Shown here: in pieces, positions 25,178-32,233 of the stretch
How the letters are laid out: each line of letters begins with the position of its first letter
Numbering within the stretch: position 1 is the first letter of the stretch
Assembly (NCBI GenBank): GCA_021201815.1
Contig: JAJQEC010000084.1
Location: forward strand, 9,217 to 67,160
Source: Candidatus Azobacteroides sp.
GTDB lineage: Bacteria > Bacteroidota > Bacteroidia > Bacteroidales > WRGA01
DNA length: 57,944 nt
Reading direction: 5' to 3'
The notes under the pieces: generated by a model
Told to the model about the DNA's origin: nothing
Database searches by the model: none
The model's input: the letters and a program-made list of their open reading frames with translations, nothing else
Position numbers and translations under genes: made by a program

Positions 25178-27032
25178 TAGCTGCTGGTTTATTTTGGTTT
25201 AGTAATAAATTCTTTTTTCCATCCAAATACTGAATGTCTGTTTGTAAGAAAGCAATTTGTTTATTCAAACGATGTTCTCTGATTTTTTCTTCCTGAATTC
25301 TCCGGTTGATAATCTTACTATATTTAGAGAAAAATATGGATTTGACTTTATGCATCTGCTGGTCCAAATCTTGATTTACATGAGTGATTAAAATTGAATA
25401 GGAATTATATATTTTATCAAAAGCATCATTTACACAAGGAACAACAGCCTCCTGCATTTCATTTTTGATCGTATCCAGTTTTTTAAATGCTCTAATAAGA
25501 AGAAAAGTGGTCAATGGATCTTTATCAAAACAAATTTTGTATTTCTTTTCCCATGATTGCTTCATTTTTATGCTAAATATAAATCCGACAGCAGAAATAG
25601 AGAATTCTTTTGTAAAATTAATTTTGAAGTCTTCAAATACAGCCATATATTGTTTCTTTAATGAATGAAGATGATGCACAAAAGCATCAAAACAATCTTT
25701 GCAACATTCTTCTCCCATTCTTTTTGTACTTTCCGAATCCATAACCCCTTGTGTTTCATCTTTTGTTGTGGCAGTACGGATCTGATAATTGACATGGCTC
25801 AGAAGTTTTTCCGTAGCAGCAGAATACCTCAACCGCATATCATGATTGATAGCATAATATTGTTTATTCAGTTCCCAAGAACTGAAGAATTCTGATATGT
25901 AAACCGAAAGTGGTTTGGTCTGAAGTTGTCTCAGGATTCTCAATTCTTCTTTTAACAATGCTTCCTTTTCAGCAAATTCTACGGATAAATCAGAAATGAT
26001 ATTATTTATAACCAATAATAATTTTTCTTTAATGGCTATTTCCTTGCTATCCATTAAAAGGGTAACCATATTTATCATATCCTGCTTAAAAGTAGTTGCC
26101 ATGATGGATTTGTCAGTATCGGAAATATGCTCTGTCAAACCTGATTTTTCAATAATGTTGTTTTCTTCCAGATAAAGCAGGGTAGGGGCATGAATAAGAT
26201 TGATTTCCTGTAGGGATAAAGATGCCAGCATTCGCTGTTTTATCCCTTCAAATAATCGGTTTCTTTCATTTTGGTTTTTCAGTAGTTCAACTTTCGTAAT
26301 GAAATATTGGCATCGGTGTAAAGAAGCAGGCAGGTTTCTTTTTAAGAAATCTACCAGTGTGGTAGATAATGGTTTTTCACCTGGGATAATTACAAGGGCT
26401 AAATCACATTTCTCGGAAATGGTTTTTTCTGTAATTTCAATATGTTTCTTATTTAATGAATCTGTTCCGGGAGTATCAATAATGACCAATCCGTTTTTAA
26501 GAATACCTGCAGGATATTCTATATATACTTCTGAAAGGTAATCCGACAATTCATCATTGGTTGTTAAGTAATCGAATAATGGCAGAAACTGGTCATCAAA
26601 ACCATTGATGCCGAAAAAATCTTTCACGGATATCCAAAACCGTTTCCAGGAAGATAAAGAATAATAAATATCAGGAATATAGTTCTTTAATAGTTTCTTT
26701 TTATTTTTTGAATATTCACTTTTTTTGCCGGCAAAATCAAATACTTTTAAACCGATCTTCTCCGAATATTTCAAATAGGTTGGAATAGTTGTGGTGCCTT
26801 GTATCGCATTTGTGCTAAAAAAGTCTGCGGCAATCAATGCATTCATAAGGGTAGATTTCCCTCCTGAAAATTCTCCTACAATACCCAGATAAAGATTCTC
26901 ATCTTTTTCTCTGTCTTTTATAGCTTGCAATTTTGATCGGACAAATGCTGTTTTGTGTTGAGATAAATTTCTTTTTTCAAGAATCTGCTCGATATGCTCT
27001 ATGATATTGTTTATTTCCGTATATGCTGGCAT
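25113..27032 (-). CDS. Dynamin-like GTPase A
   Basis: 639 residues. P-loop 'GEFSGGKST' (53-61), switch-I threonines 80-82 in 'IQGTTTIPT', G3 'DTPG' (186-189), G4 'TKVE' (246-249; normally [NT]KxD, so guanine specificity may be relaxed). The rest is mainly helical with coiled-coil character (about 340-420 and 560-625). No clear transmembrane segment; an amphipathic stretch near 480-500 ('FSISAVGFIFSIKMK') could bind membrane. First of the three dynamin genes, 10 bp after the peptidase gene, overlapping GTPase B by 65 bp. It may serve as the soluble partner for the membrane-inserting B and C. Confidence 0.83.
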   Translation of the reverse strand: MPAYTEINNIIEHIEQILEKRNLSQHKTAFVRSKLQAIKDREKDENLYLGIVGEFSGGKSTLMNALIAADFFSTNAIQGTTTIPTYLKYSEKIGLKVFDFAGKKSEYSKNKKKLLKNYIPDIYYSLSSWKRFWISVKDFFGINGFDDQFLPLFDYLTTNDELSDYLSEVYIEYPAGILKNGLVIIDTPGTDSLNKKHIEITEKTISEKCDLALVIIPGEKPLSTTLVDFLKRNLPASLHRCQYFITKVELLKNQNERNRLFEGIKQRMLASLSLQEINLIHAPTLLYLEENNIIEKSGLTEHISDTDKSIMATTFKQDMINMVTLLMDSKEIAIKEKLLLVINNIISDLSVEFAEKEALLKEELRILRQLQTKPLSVYISEFFSSWELNKQYYAINHDMRLRYSAATEKLLSHVNYQIRTATTKDETQGVMDSESTKRMGEECCKDCFDAFVHHLHSLKKQYMAVFEDFKINFTKEFSISAVGFIFSIKMKQSWEKKYKICFDKDPLTTFLLIRAFKKLDTIKNEMQEAVVPCVNDAFDKIYNSYSILITHVNQDLDQQMHKVKSIFFSKYSKIINRRIQEEKIREHRLNKQIAFLQTDIQYLDGKKNLLLNQNKPAANGQFNNYEKKNPVNTGISCKE

Positions 27033-27042
27033 AATAAAAAGA

Positions 27043-28104
27043 TTATTCTTCTACCTCCTGAAAAGAAAGATCATCCATATTACTATCTAAAGAATCCTGC
27101 ATCCATTGATCTACTACAAGTGAATCAATGACAAACATCTCATCCGGCATGATAATCTGGTTGTCGGTTATAAAATCATCAAAAGTCATTTCCCCGATTG
27201 TGCCGATATGCATTTCCTGATAGTCGAAATTTATTAATTCAGGAGCATATTGAGGATATGCCGGGTCATGGGTTGTAACCATTAAACAATCTGCATCTTT
27301 CCAGGCATACAGAAATTTGCTTAAAGGATATGGCTTTGCCACATCACCCGTACCCGGATCTTTGAGAATGACAAATTCATTTTCAGGATCGGTTGTATCT
27401 ATTCCTGCTACAATCAAGGCATGGTTAGGAGTAGGGCCTATAAATAAGTCTTTTAAAGTTTCAAGGATCCGGTTGTTATGTAATTCCCCGGCATCCAGTC
27501 CCACAATAACCTGATGTCCCTGGGCAAGCTCCGCAACAATATTATTCACATTTGCTCCTATAACAGAAGTCGAAGGAACTCCATAATAGTCCAGTAAATT
27601 ACCCACACAATTCATCGGAGTTCCGCCTTGTGGTATATACCAGCCATTTCTTGTGGCTACCTCTATTAGTTCCTCCTGACTTACAAAAACTCCGTACTTT
27701 TCAAGAACCAGTTGTTGAGATTTAATGGCACATGTATCTTCATACCACTGAAAAACATCAGAAGAAACATCTATTTTTACATTTTCTCCGATATGACCAT
27801 TTGCATATTTAATTTGTCTTTCCATATCGATATTATTTTTTATATCCGAATCTAAAAAATCATTGAAATTATCTGGTATGTTGGAGAAAATATTCAACTC
27901 TTCGGGGTTTTCTTCTGTGAGGGAAAGTAGAATATCTTCTTTTATAGAGGTGTTATTTTCCATATCGGTAGAAATAGTAATTATTTCTGCTACCTCCTCA
28001 TCAGAAGAAATGGCTTCCCGGATCTTGTTTGTTTCTTCCGGCGTTGTGTTGCCATCCAGATAGGCCGCTAACAGTTCATCGGAAATGTCATTGATATCAA
28101 ACAT
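27043..28104 (-). CDS. Anti-sigma-like N-terminus fused to papain-like (C39-type) peptidase
   Basis: 353 residues, no signal peptide or membrane helix. The first ~60 residues ('ISDELLAAYLDGNTTPEETNKI') look like the N-terminus of an anti-sigma factor, and the gene overlaps the ECF sigma gene by 8 bp. Residues about 100-290 match a C39/papain-like cysteine peptidase: Q119 (oxyanion hole), C125 in 'EDTCAIKSQQ', H228 in 'PNHALIVAGID' and D249 in 'ILKDPGTGD'. The C-terminal ~60 residues are acidic. A protease joined to an anti-sigma part suggests that cleavage or binding of a substrate frees the sigma factor, but this is an inference. The domain could also be a peptide-binding relative without activity, though the full Q/C/H/D set argues against it. 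Confidence 0.75.
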   Translation of the reverse strand: MFDINDISDELLAAYLDGNTTPEETNKIREAISSDEEVAEIITISTDMENNTSIKEDILLSLTEENPEELNIFSNIPDNFNDFLDSDIKNNIDMERQIKYANGHIGENVKIDVSSDVFQWYEDTCAIKSQQLVLEKYGVFVSQEELIEVATRNGWYIPQGGTPMNCVGNLLDYYGVPSTSVIGANVNNIVAELAQGHQVIVGLDAGELHNNRILETLKDLFIGPTPNHALIVAGIDTTDPENEFVILKDPGTGDVAKPYPLSKFLYAWKDADCLMVTTHDPAYPQYAPELINFDYQEMHIGTIGEMTFDDFITDNQIIMPDEMFVIDSLVVDQWMQDSLDSNMDDLSFQEVEE

Positions 28105-28663
28105 TCCGTCCCTCCTTTCCGATTAGCTGAGCAAGTTGCCACATGGCCCTGCGCTTCATGTTATATAAGTTATCAACTGTTATTCCCAGTTTTTCAGCCA
28201 GTTCTTTTGGTGCCGTGTCTTCAATAAACAAAGAATAAATTATTTCCTGATAACGTTTATTAGACATTTCGCTTAACATCCTTTCGATATCCATTCTGGA
28301 AATTACCTTCTCTTGTGGATCATATCCCTCTTTCATATATAGAGTAGTTTCATTTTGTTTTTCTATCATCCGGTTTCTTTTCTTCTGGAAAAAGCGTATT
28401 GCAACGACCTGCGTCCAGGTCGTTAATTTACTTCGGTAGTTAAATTGCCGTACCTTATACCACTCATTCTCCCGCAGATAAAGATAGAATTCATTTATTA
28501 ATTCATCCTTTTCTACGTTATCGTTAAAAATATTTTTGATGATGTAGTCAAATAATGGAGTACATACCCTAAAAAAAAAGTATCGGATAATCTGTTCATC
28601 ATTCGAAAGAATTCCTTCCACTAATTTTTCATCGGATAATATGGTTTTATCCTTTGTGCTCAT
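28097..28663 (-). CDS. ECF-type RNA polymerase sigma factor
   Basis: 188 residues, sigma70-family group IV size. Region 2 is about residues 35-100 ('KDELINEFYLYLRENEWYKVRQFNYRSKLTTW', given in outline) and region 4 about 125-180 with the helix-turn-helix 'APKELAEKLGITVDNLYNMKRRAM'. It is the first gene of the operon and overlaps the anti-sigma/peptidase gene, a normal position for a sigma factor that turns on its own operon when released. No TAnnTTTG promoter is evident upstream, which would be expected if it is read by the alternative sigma itself. Confidence 0.88.
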   Translation of the reverse strand: MSTKDKTILSDEKLVEGILSNDEQIIRYFFFRVCTPLFDYIIKNIFNDNVEKDELINEFYLYLRENEWYKVRQFNYRSKLTTWTQVVAIRFFQKKRNRMIEKQNETTLYMKEGYDPQEKVISRMDIERMLSEMSNKRYQEIIYSLFIEDTAPKELAEKLGITVDNLYNMKRRAMWQLAQLIGKEGRNV

Positions 28664-28934
28664 TCTTCTAAAAATATAAATCTCGTTAATAATATATCTG
28701 CAGATAATGGATGGTTAAATTTAACGTAAAAAGTTTATAGTTAGTTATAAAATTCTTACTTTTTTGCTTTCATATTTTTTTTATCTTTTAGAAAGTTAAA
28801 GTTTAAACCAATAGTTTATTAATTAAAACTATTGGATAAAAGACTTTTGGAAAATAGAAATAAACAATAAGGGAAATGGATAGGAGTATTGTAAATATAA
28901 TTCATATTTTACTATATGAAGTCACTTTACATAA
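28664..28934. other. Upstream region of the sigma/dynamin operon
   Basis: AT-rich, about 270 bp. Contains a 10-bp inverted repeat CCAATAGTTT (28808-28817) / AAACTATTGG (28826-28835) with an 8-nt loop, about 145 bp before the sigma start: operator or hairpin candidate. Nothing else is recognised. Confidence 0.5.
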
Positions 28935-29072
28935 GCTAGTGGGGACCTGTTTTATCAGATTTTCCAATCAGTAAACAGGGATAAGGGTGAATATAAAAAT
29001 CTGACTGAATCCCAAAGAAAAGTTGCGGTCGACAATGTCTTGAAAGATCTTTTCGGAATAGGGGAAGATTGA
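28935..29072 (+). pseudogene. C-terminal gene remnant (45 codons, no start)
   Basis: An open frame without any usable start codon runs from a stop at 28932-28934 to TGA at 29070-29072, with normal-looking protein composition ending 'SQRKVAVDNVLKDLFGIGED'. It is directly followed by a strong terminator, so it looks like the leftover 3' end of a deleted plus-strand gene. Family not recognised. Confidence 0.5.
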
Positions 29073-29096
29073 GACCAGCCTCCTGCTAAATGAAAA

Positions 29097-29122
29097 AGCT
29101 CACTGAAAAGTGAGCTTTTTTT
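29097..29122. terminator. Strong bidirectional terminator before higA
   Basis: AGCTCACT-GAAA-AGTGAGCT (29097-29116) flanked by A-run on the left and T-run on the right (GAAA tetraloop), between the gene remnant (+) and the antitoxin gene (-). Confidence 0.88.
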
Positions 29123-29128
29123 ATGGGG

Positions 29129-29512
29129 TTAAGCCTTTATTTCCGGATACTGGTTGACACCCAGTAGTACCTTGGCACTTATCTTCAACTTATCGTACAT
29201 AATTCTGCATACCTTGCGGCTGGGTTCGGCACCGTTCAGGTAGTCCGATATGCGGGCAGGGCTTACTTCTAGCAACCTGGCAAGTTGCGCCTGATTCAGG
29301 TCCATCTCCTGCATGCGCAATTCCAGGACTTCTTTCAGCGAAGGTGTACGCATCGGATAATGCTCTTTCTCATAATCTTCTATCAGCGAGCAAAGAAAAT
29401 CAAACTCGATAGATTCGGCATTTCCCCAATTTTCGTCGGTTACCACCTCGGCAAGCTCGTTTACTCGTTTCAGGATGGCTTCGTATTCTATATTATTATT
29501 AATTTTTTTCAT
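29129..29512 (-). CDS. higA: HigA-type antitoxin with HTH domain
   Basis: 127 residues from ATG 29512. The N-terminal part ('NNIEYEAILKRVNELAEVV') is the toxin-neutralising segment typical of this HigA type, and residues about 70-120 form an XRE helix-turn-helix ('MDLNQAQLARLLEVSPARISDYLNG'). It should bind and neutralise HigB and repress the pair's own promoter. It follows higB by 11 bp, in the toxin-first order usual for higBA. The in-frame ATG at 29539 adds nine residues inside the gap and is less likely. Confidence 0.9.
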   Translation of the reverse strand: MKKINNNIEYEAILKRVNELAEVVTDENWGNAESIEFDFLCSLIEDYEKEHYPMRTPSLKEVLELRMQEMDLNQAQLARLLEVSPARISDYLNGAEPSRKVCRIMYDKLKISAKVLLGVNQYPEIKA

Positions 29513-29523
29513 GACTTTATTTT

Positions 29524-29820
29524 TTAAACCTTGGAACAATCATTAATTTTATCGTATTCGGCATGTGTACCGATAAAGCGGATAAGCACGGTTTTGGGCA
29601 CAAACAAAACAATAACTATAAGTCGGTATTTATTTCCTCTGATATTAAATACATATCTACGATTACCGACTGAATCCACTGAATTGAAGGTTTGCCGCAT
29701 TTCTCCAAAATTATTCCATTCAGCTTCTTCTGTTTTATCGTACCATTCCTCCAGCGCCAGCTTAGCATCCGGATGATTCTGGTAATATTCAATAATTGTT
29801 TTGTAAGCTATAATTCTCAT
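29524..29820 (-). CDS. higB: HigB-type toxin (ribosome-dependent mRNA interferase)
   Basis: 98 residues from ATG 29820, length normal for the HigB_toxin family. Recognisable blocks: 'HPDAKLALEEWYDKTEEAEWNNF', 'YVFNIRGNKYRLIV' and the end 'IRFIGTHAEYDKI', containing the conserved catalytic-side His/Asp/Lys positions. Complete reading frame, so probably active. It stands in a decayed region near tRNA-Cys, a common setting for a mobile or addictive module. The start at 29841 in the same frame is possible. Confidence 0.92.
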   Translation of the reverse strand: MRIIAYKTIIEYYQNHPDAKLALEEWYDKTEEAEWNNFGEMRQTFNSVDSVGNRRYVFNIRGNKYRLIVIVLFVPKTVLIRFIGTHAEYDKINDCSKV

Positions 29821-29962
29821 TTCAACTATTATTTTATACAAAGATAAATAGAGGATTCAGTTTGACAAAACTTTATTCAGTAATTTGTAACGTTTTATGG
29901 TTTTTTATTTTCCTTTATCAGATAATATAAATCGGCTTTTTTTGTTATCTAAACCTGTTTAT

Positions 29963-30067
29963 ATGATTAAGAGCAGCATATTTACCGAAGAAGAATTTAT
30001 ACGGCTTCTCTCCGGCTGTATGTTCCAAGTGCATGACAACTCGATGGACGGGCTCATACCGCTTTAA
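29963..30067 (+). CDS. Short ORF, likely remnant
   Basis: 34 codons starting 'MIKSSIFTEEEFIRLLSG' and ending 'HDNSMDGLIPL'. Reading looks protein-like, but there is no recognised family and no supporting neighbour. It may be the start of a deleted gene. Low weight. Confidence 0.25.
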   Translation: MIKSSIFTEEEFIRLLSGCMFQVHDNSMDGLIPL

Positions 30068-30175
30068 ATAAATACAAAAGACGTGAGGGAATATAGCCAT
30101 CAGGATATTTTGTGTGTATGCTGCCTATGCGCTTTAACCGCTTAAAATAATGGGTAGCAGCTTCTCTAAGGATGT

Positions 30176-30330
30176 TTAGAGTTCATTAACCGGAGACTGG
30201 TCTTCTGCCTGTAACAGGTCCGAGAGATGTTTATAACTAATGCCAAGAACTTCTTCCAATTCCATTCCCGAATCTTTTAAGCGGGTCAACTACTTCTTTA
30301 CTATACGCGACATATTTAAGCAGCTCGCAA
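30176..30330 (-). pseudogene. Frameshifted gene remnant with HTH-like tail
   Basis: Two frames that join by one base change encode a continuous-looking sequence: 'AYSKEVVDPLK' in one frame and 'DSGMELEEVLGISYKHLSDL' in the next, ending at 30176. The second part resembles a helix-turn-helix. Surrounding frames hold stops, so the gene is broken. The original protein is not recognised. Confidence 0.4.
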
Positions 30331-30546
30331 TCACTTTATTTCCTTTTCCCTGACTGTATAGCCGTAATAATTGTCGTAACTTTTATAGACGGATTAAGTT
30401 GTTTAGCATATTTCGTATTTTTTAGTATGCTAATTTTTTTAAAGAATACAATTATTCCGCACTTTTAATCTATCTTTTTCTCTTTTTAAAGGGATGCGTT
30501 CAACCGGATAACCTGCACGCTTTATCTTGGATTGAGGTGGCTATTT

Positions 30547-30639
30547 TCAATAGGATTTTCCATTCACATAAAAATCAACCCAGACGATCCCTTCATCCCC
30601 TGATTTGTATGTCCTTAAATATAGCTTTTTTTCGTTCAT
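30547..30639 (-). pseudogene. Possible integrase arm-domain remnant next to tRNA-Cys
   Basis: 31 codons start 'MNEKKLYLRTYKSGDEG' and end 'VDFYVNGKSY' at a stop. The pattern (K..LR.YKSGDEG..WVDFYVNGK) resembles the N-terminal arm DNA-binding segment of Bacteroidota tyrosine recombinases. No catalytic domain follows: downstream frames are closed. It lies 140 bp from tRNA-Cys, where integrases of tRNA-targeting elements are normally found. A tandem ATCGGTCTACA pair (about 30645-30666) is just upstream. Confidence 0.4.
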
Positions 30640-30778
30640 AAATCCATCGGTCTACAATCGGTCTACAAGTACGTAAATTTTAAGATTTTCTTCCTATTGG
30701 AAACAGGCCGCTAAAAAGTTGATACATATATAAATAGCAAAACGCAATGACCTTTCGGACATTGCGTTTCTCCCTGCT

Positions 30779-30852
30779 TGGAGGTTCCTGGCGGATTCGA
30801 ACCGCCGTAGACGGTTTTGCAGACCGGTGCCTAGCCACTCGGCCAAGGAACC
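30779..30852 (-). tRNA. tRNA-Cys (GCA)
   Basis: 74 nt including encoded CCA. Acceptor stem GGTTCCT/AGGAACC, discriminator U, anticodon loop CTGCAAA with anticodon GCA, T-arm 'GGCGGTTCGAATCCGCC'. It is followed on the minus strand by gene-free and decayed DNA. Confidence 0.97.
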
Positions 30853-30870
30853 ATTTTTGATTTGCGTGTG

Positions 30871-30902
30871 CAAAGATACATCTTTTCAGGAAATATGCAA
30901 AA
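30871..30902 (-). promoter_or_regulatory. Promoter of tRNA-Cys
   Basis: On the minus strand, TTTTG (30902-30898), a 19-nt spacer and TATCTTTG (30878-30871) fit the Bacteroidales promoter closely. It places transcription start about 10 nt before the tRNA. Confidence 0.8.
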
Positions 30903-31132
30903 GCTTACGGAAAGAATTTTATGATTCCGAGAGAACCGGCTGGCAAGAGAGTTCTTTTTTACTTAGCAAACCTTCTTCCGGCATTTGTTGTTATTTTGTA
31001 GTAAATAAAATAATCCCGTTACAGGCTATTGTACAAATTTTTTAATGCAAAAGTGAAACAATCCGGAAGATTTTATGTCTTTATAATATAATTTCATTCA
31101 GCTAAACGGGGAAATATAATGTGACTAGGTGT

Positions 31133-32008
31133 ATGAAAAAAGCAATTCTTTTTTTTAGTATTTTGTTGGGAATATATGGATGCAGCAGTGTTCCCATTAC
31201 CGGAAGGAAACAACTTTCCCTTGTTTCTGATTCCGAAGTATTAACTCTTAGCCTGAAGGAATATGATGAATTTATTAAATCCGCTCCGAAATCTACCGAT
31301 CAGGCAGCAACAGCCATGGTAGTAAGAGTAGGAAGAAATATTGCTAATGCCGTGGAAACTTATTATAGAAGCCATGGGATGGAGTCTATGCTGAATGGAT
31401 ACGCATGGGAATTTAACCTTATCAAGAGTAATGAGGTAAATGCCTTTTGTATGCCCGGAGGTAAAATTGTAGTCTATGAAGGAATTCTTCCTTACACACA
31501 AGATGAAACCGGCCTGGCGGTTGTTCTGGGTCATGAAGTGGCACATGCGGTTGCTAAACATGCGAATGAGCGTGTATCCCAACAGGTAGCTGCACAATAC
31601 GGCGGTGCTATTCTGGGAGGTGTACTCGGAGGATCTTCTTCAGCGACACAAAACGCAGTAGGACTGGCTTACGGACTAGGTACCCAATATGGCGTATTAT
31701 TGCCTTTCTCCAGAAAGCAGGAATTGGAAGCGGATCAGTTGGGACTTATTTTTATGGCAATGGCCGGATATGACCCAAGGCAGGCTATTCCTTTCTGGGA
31801 ACGCATGTCCCAACAAGGAGGTTCTGTTCCTGAATTTACGAGCACGCACCCTTCCGACCAAAACCGGATTAAAGAAATACAAGCCGAGTTACCCGAGGCA
31901 TTGAAATATTACAAAGGAGGACAAAATACTGTTCCTTCTTCCGGAATGACCACATCACCCGGGAATACAAACAATACAAACAATACCAGTCCGCAATGGA
32001 CATTTTAA
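31133..32008 (+). CDS. M48 family metallopeptidase lipoprotein
   Basis: 291 residues from ATG 31133. Lipoprotein signal with cysteine 17 in 'GIYGCSS', then an M48 peptidase domain: zinc motif 'HEVAH' (134-138, catalytic E135) and third ligand region 'RKQELEADQLG' about 60 residues later. The last 25 residues are a low-complexity Asn/Thr/Ser tail. Such periplasmic or outer-membrane-attached proteases (LoiP/BepA-like) take part in outer-membrane quality control. I preferred ATG 31133 to a GTG at 31121 because it starts the signal. Followed by a long hairpin terminator. Confidence 0.92.
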   Translation: MKKAILFFSILLGIYGCSSVPITGRKQLSLVSDSEVLTLSLKEYDEFIKSAPKSTDQAATAMVVRVGRNIANAVETYYRSHGMESMLNGYAWEFNLIKSNEVNAFCMPGGKIVVYEGILPYTQDETGLAVVLGHEVAHAVAKHANERVSQQVAAQYGGAILGGVLGGSSSATQNAVGLAYGLGTQYGVLLPFSRKQELEADQLGLIFMAMAGYDPRQAIPFWERMSQQGGSVPEFTSTHPSDQNRIKEIQAELPEALKYYKGGQNTVPSSGMTTSPGNTNNTNNTSPQWTF

Positions 32009-32050
32009 AAAGTTTATAAGAGACTTTTATTATTAAACATACATTTTTTA

Positions 32051-32120
32051 AACTCAGGAGCCGGAGATAAAAAAGGTAAATTCACCACATTACCTTATAT
32101 ATCTTTCCGGCTCCTGAGTT
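32051..32120 (+). terminator. Nested long hairpin after the M48 gene
   Basis: Perfect 15-bp inverted repeat AACTCAGGAGCCGGA (32051-32065) and its complement (32106-32120), with a second inner stem AAGGTAA/TTACCTT (32073-32079 with 32090-32096); followed by a T-rich stretch. Confidence 0.8.
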
Positions 32121-32196
32121 TTGGTTTGGTTTCCTTTCCTGTCATTTAATACACCATAACAATCAAAAAGTCCACATTCTCTACTTCCGGAAGGAG

Positions 32197-32204
32197 TATA
32201 TTTG
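32197..32204 (+). promoter_or_regulatory. -7 element for the pectate lyase gene
   Basis: TATATTTG matches TAnnTTTG and lies about 30 nt before the ATG at 32234; no clear -33 TTTG element. Confidence 0.5.
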
Positions 32205-32233
32205 CATATACTTAATTATATACAGCTACACAA

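Noticed and set aside
21507..27032. Ordinary ribosome-assembly GTPase (Era/EngA type)
   Set aside because: P-loop and G3 are similar, but the long helical stalks and membrane hairpins in B and C, and missing KH domains, fit dynamin-like proteins.
28097..28663. Housekeeping sigma or phage sigma interpretation
   Set aside because: Size (188 residues), only regions 2 and 4 and overlap with an anti-sigma-like gene fit ECF group.
30779..30852. Second attachment-site copy of the tRNA-Cys 3' end elsewhere in the island
   Set aside because: No other copy of 'ggcggattcgaaccgcc' was seen by eye on either strand in the window; absence is not proof.
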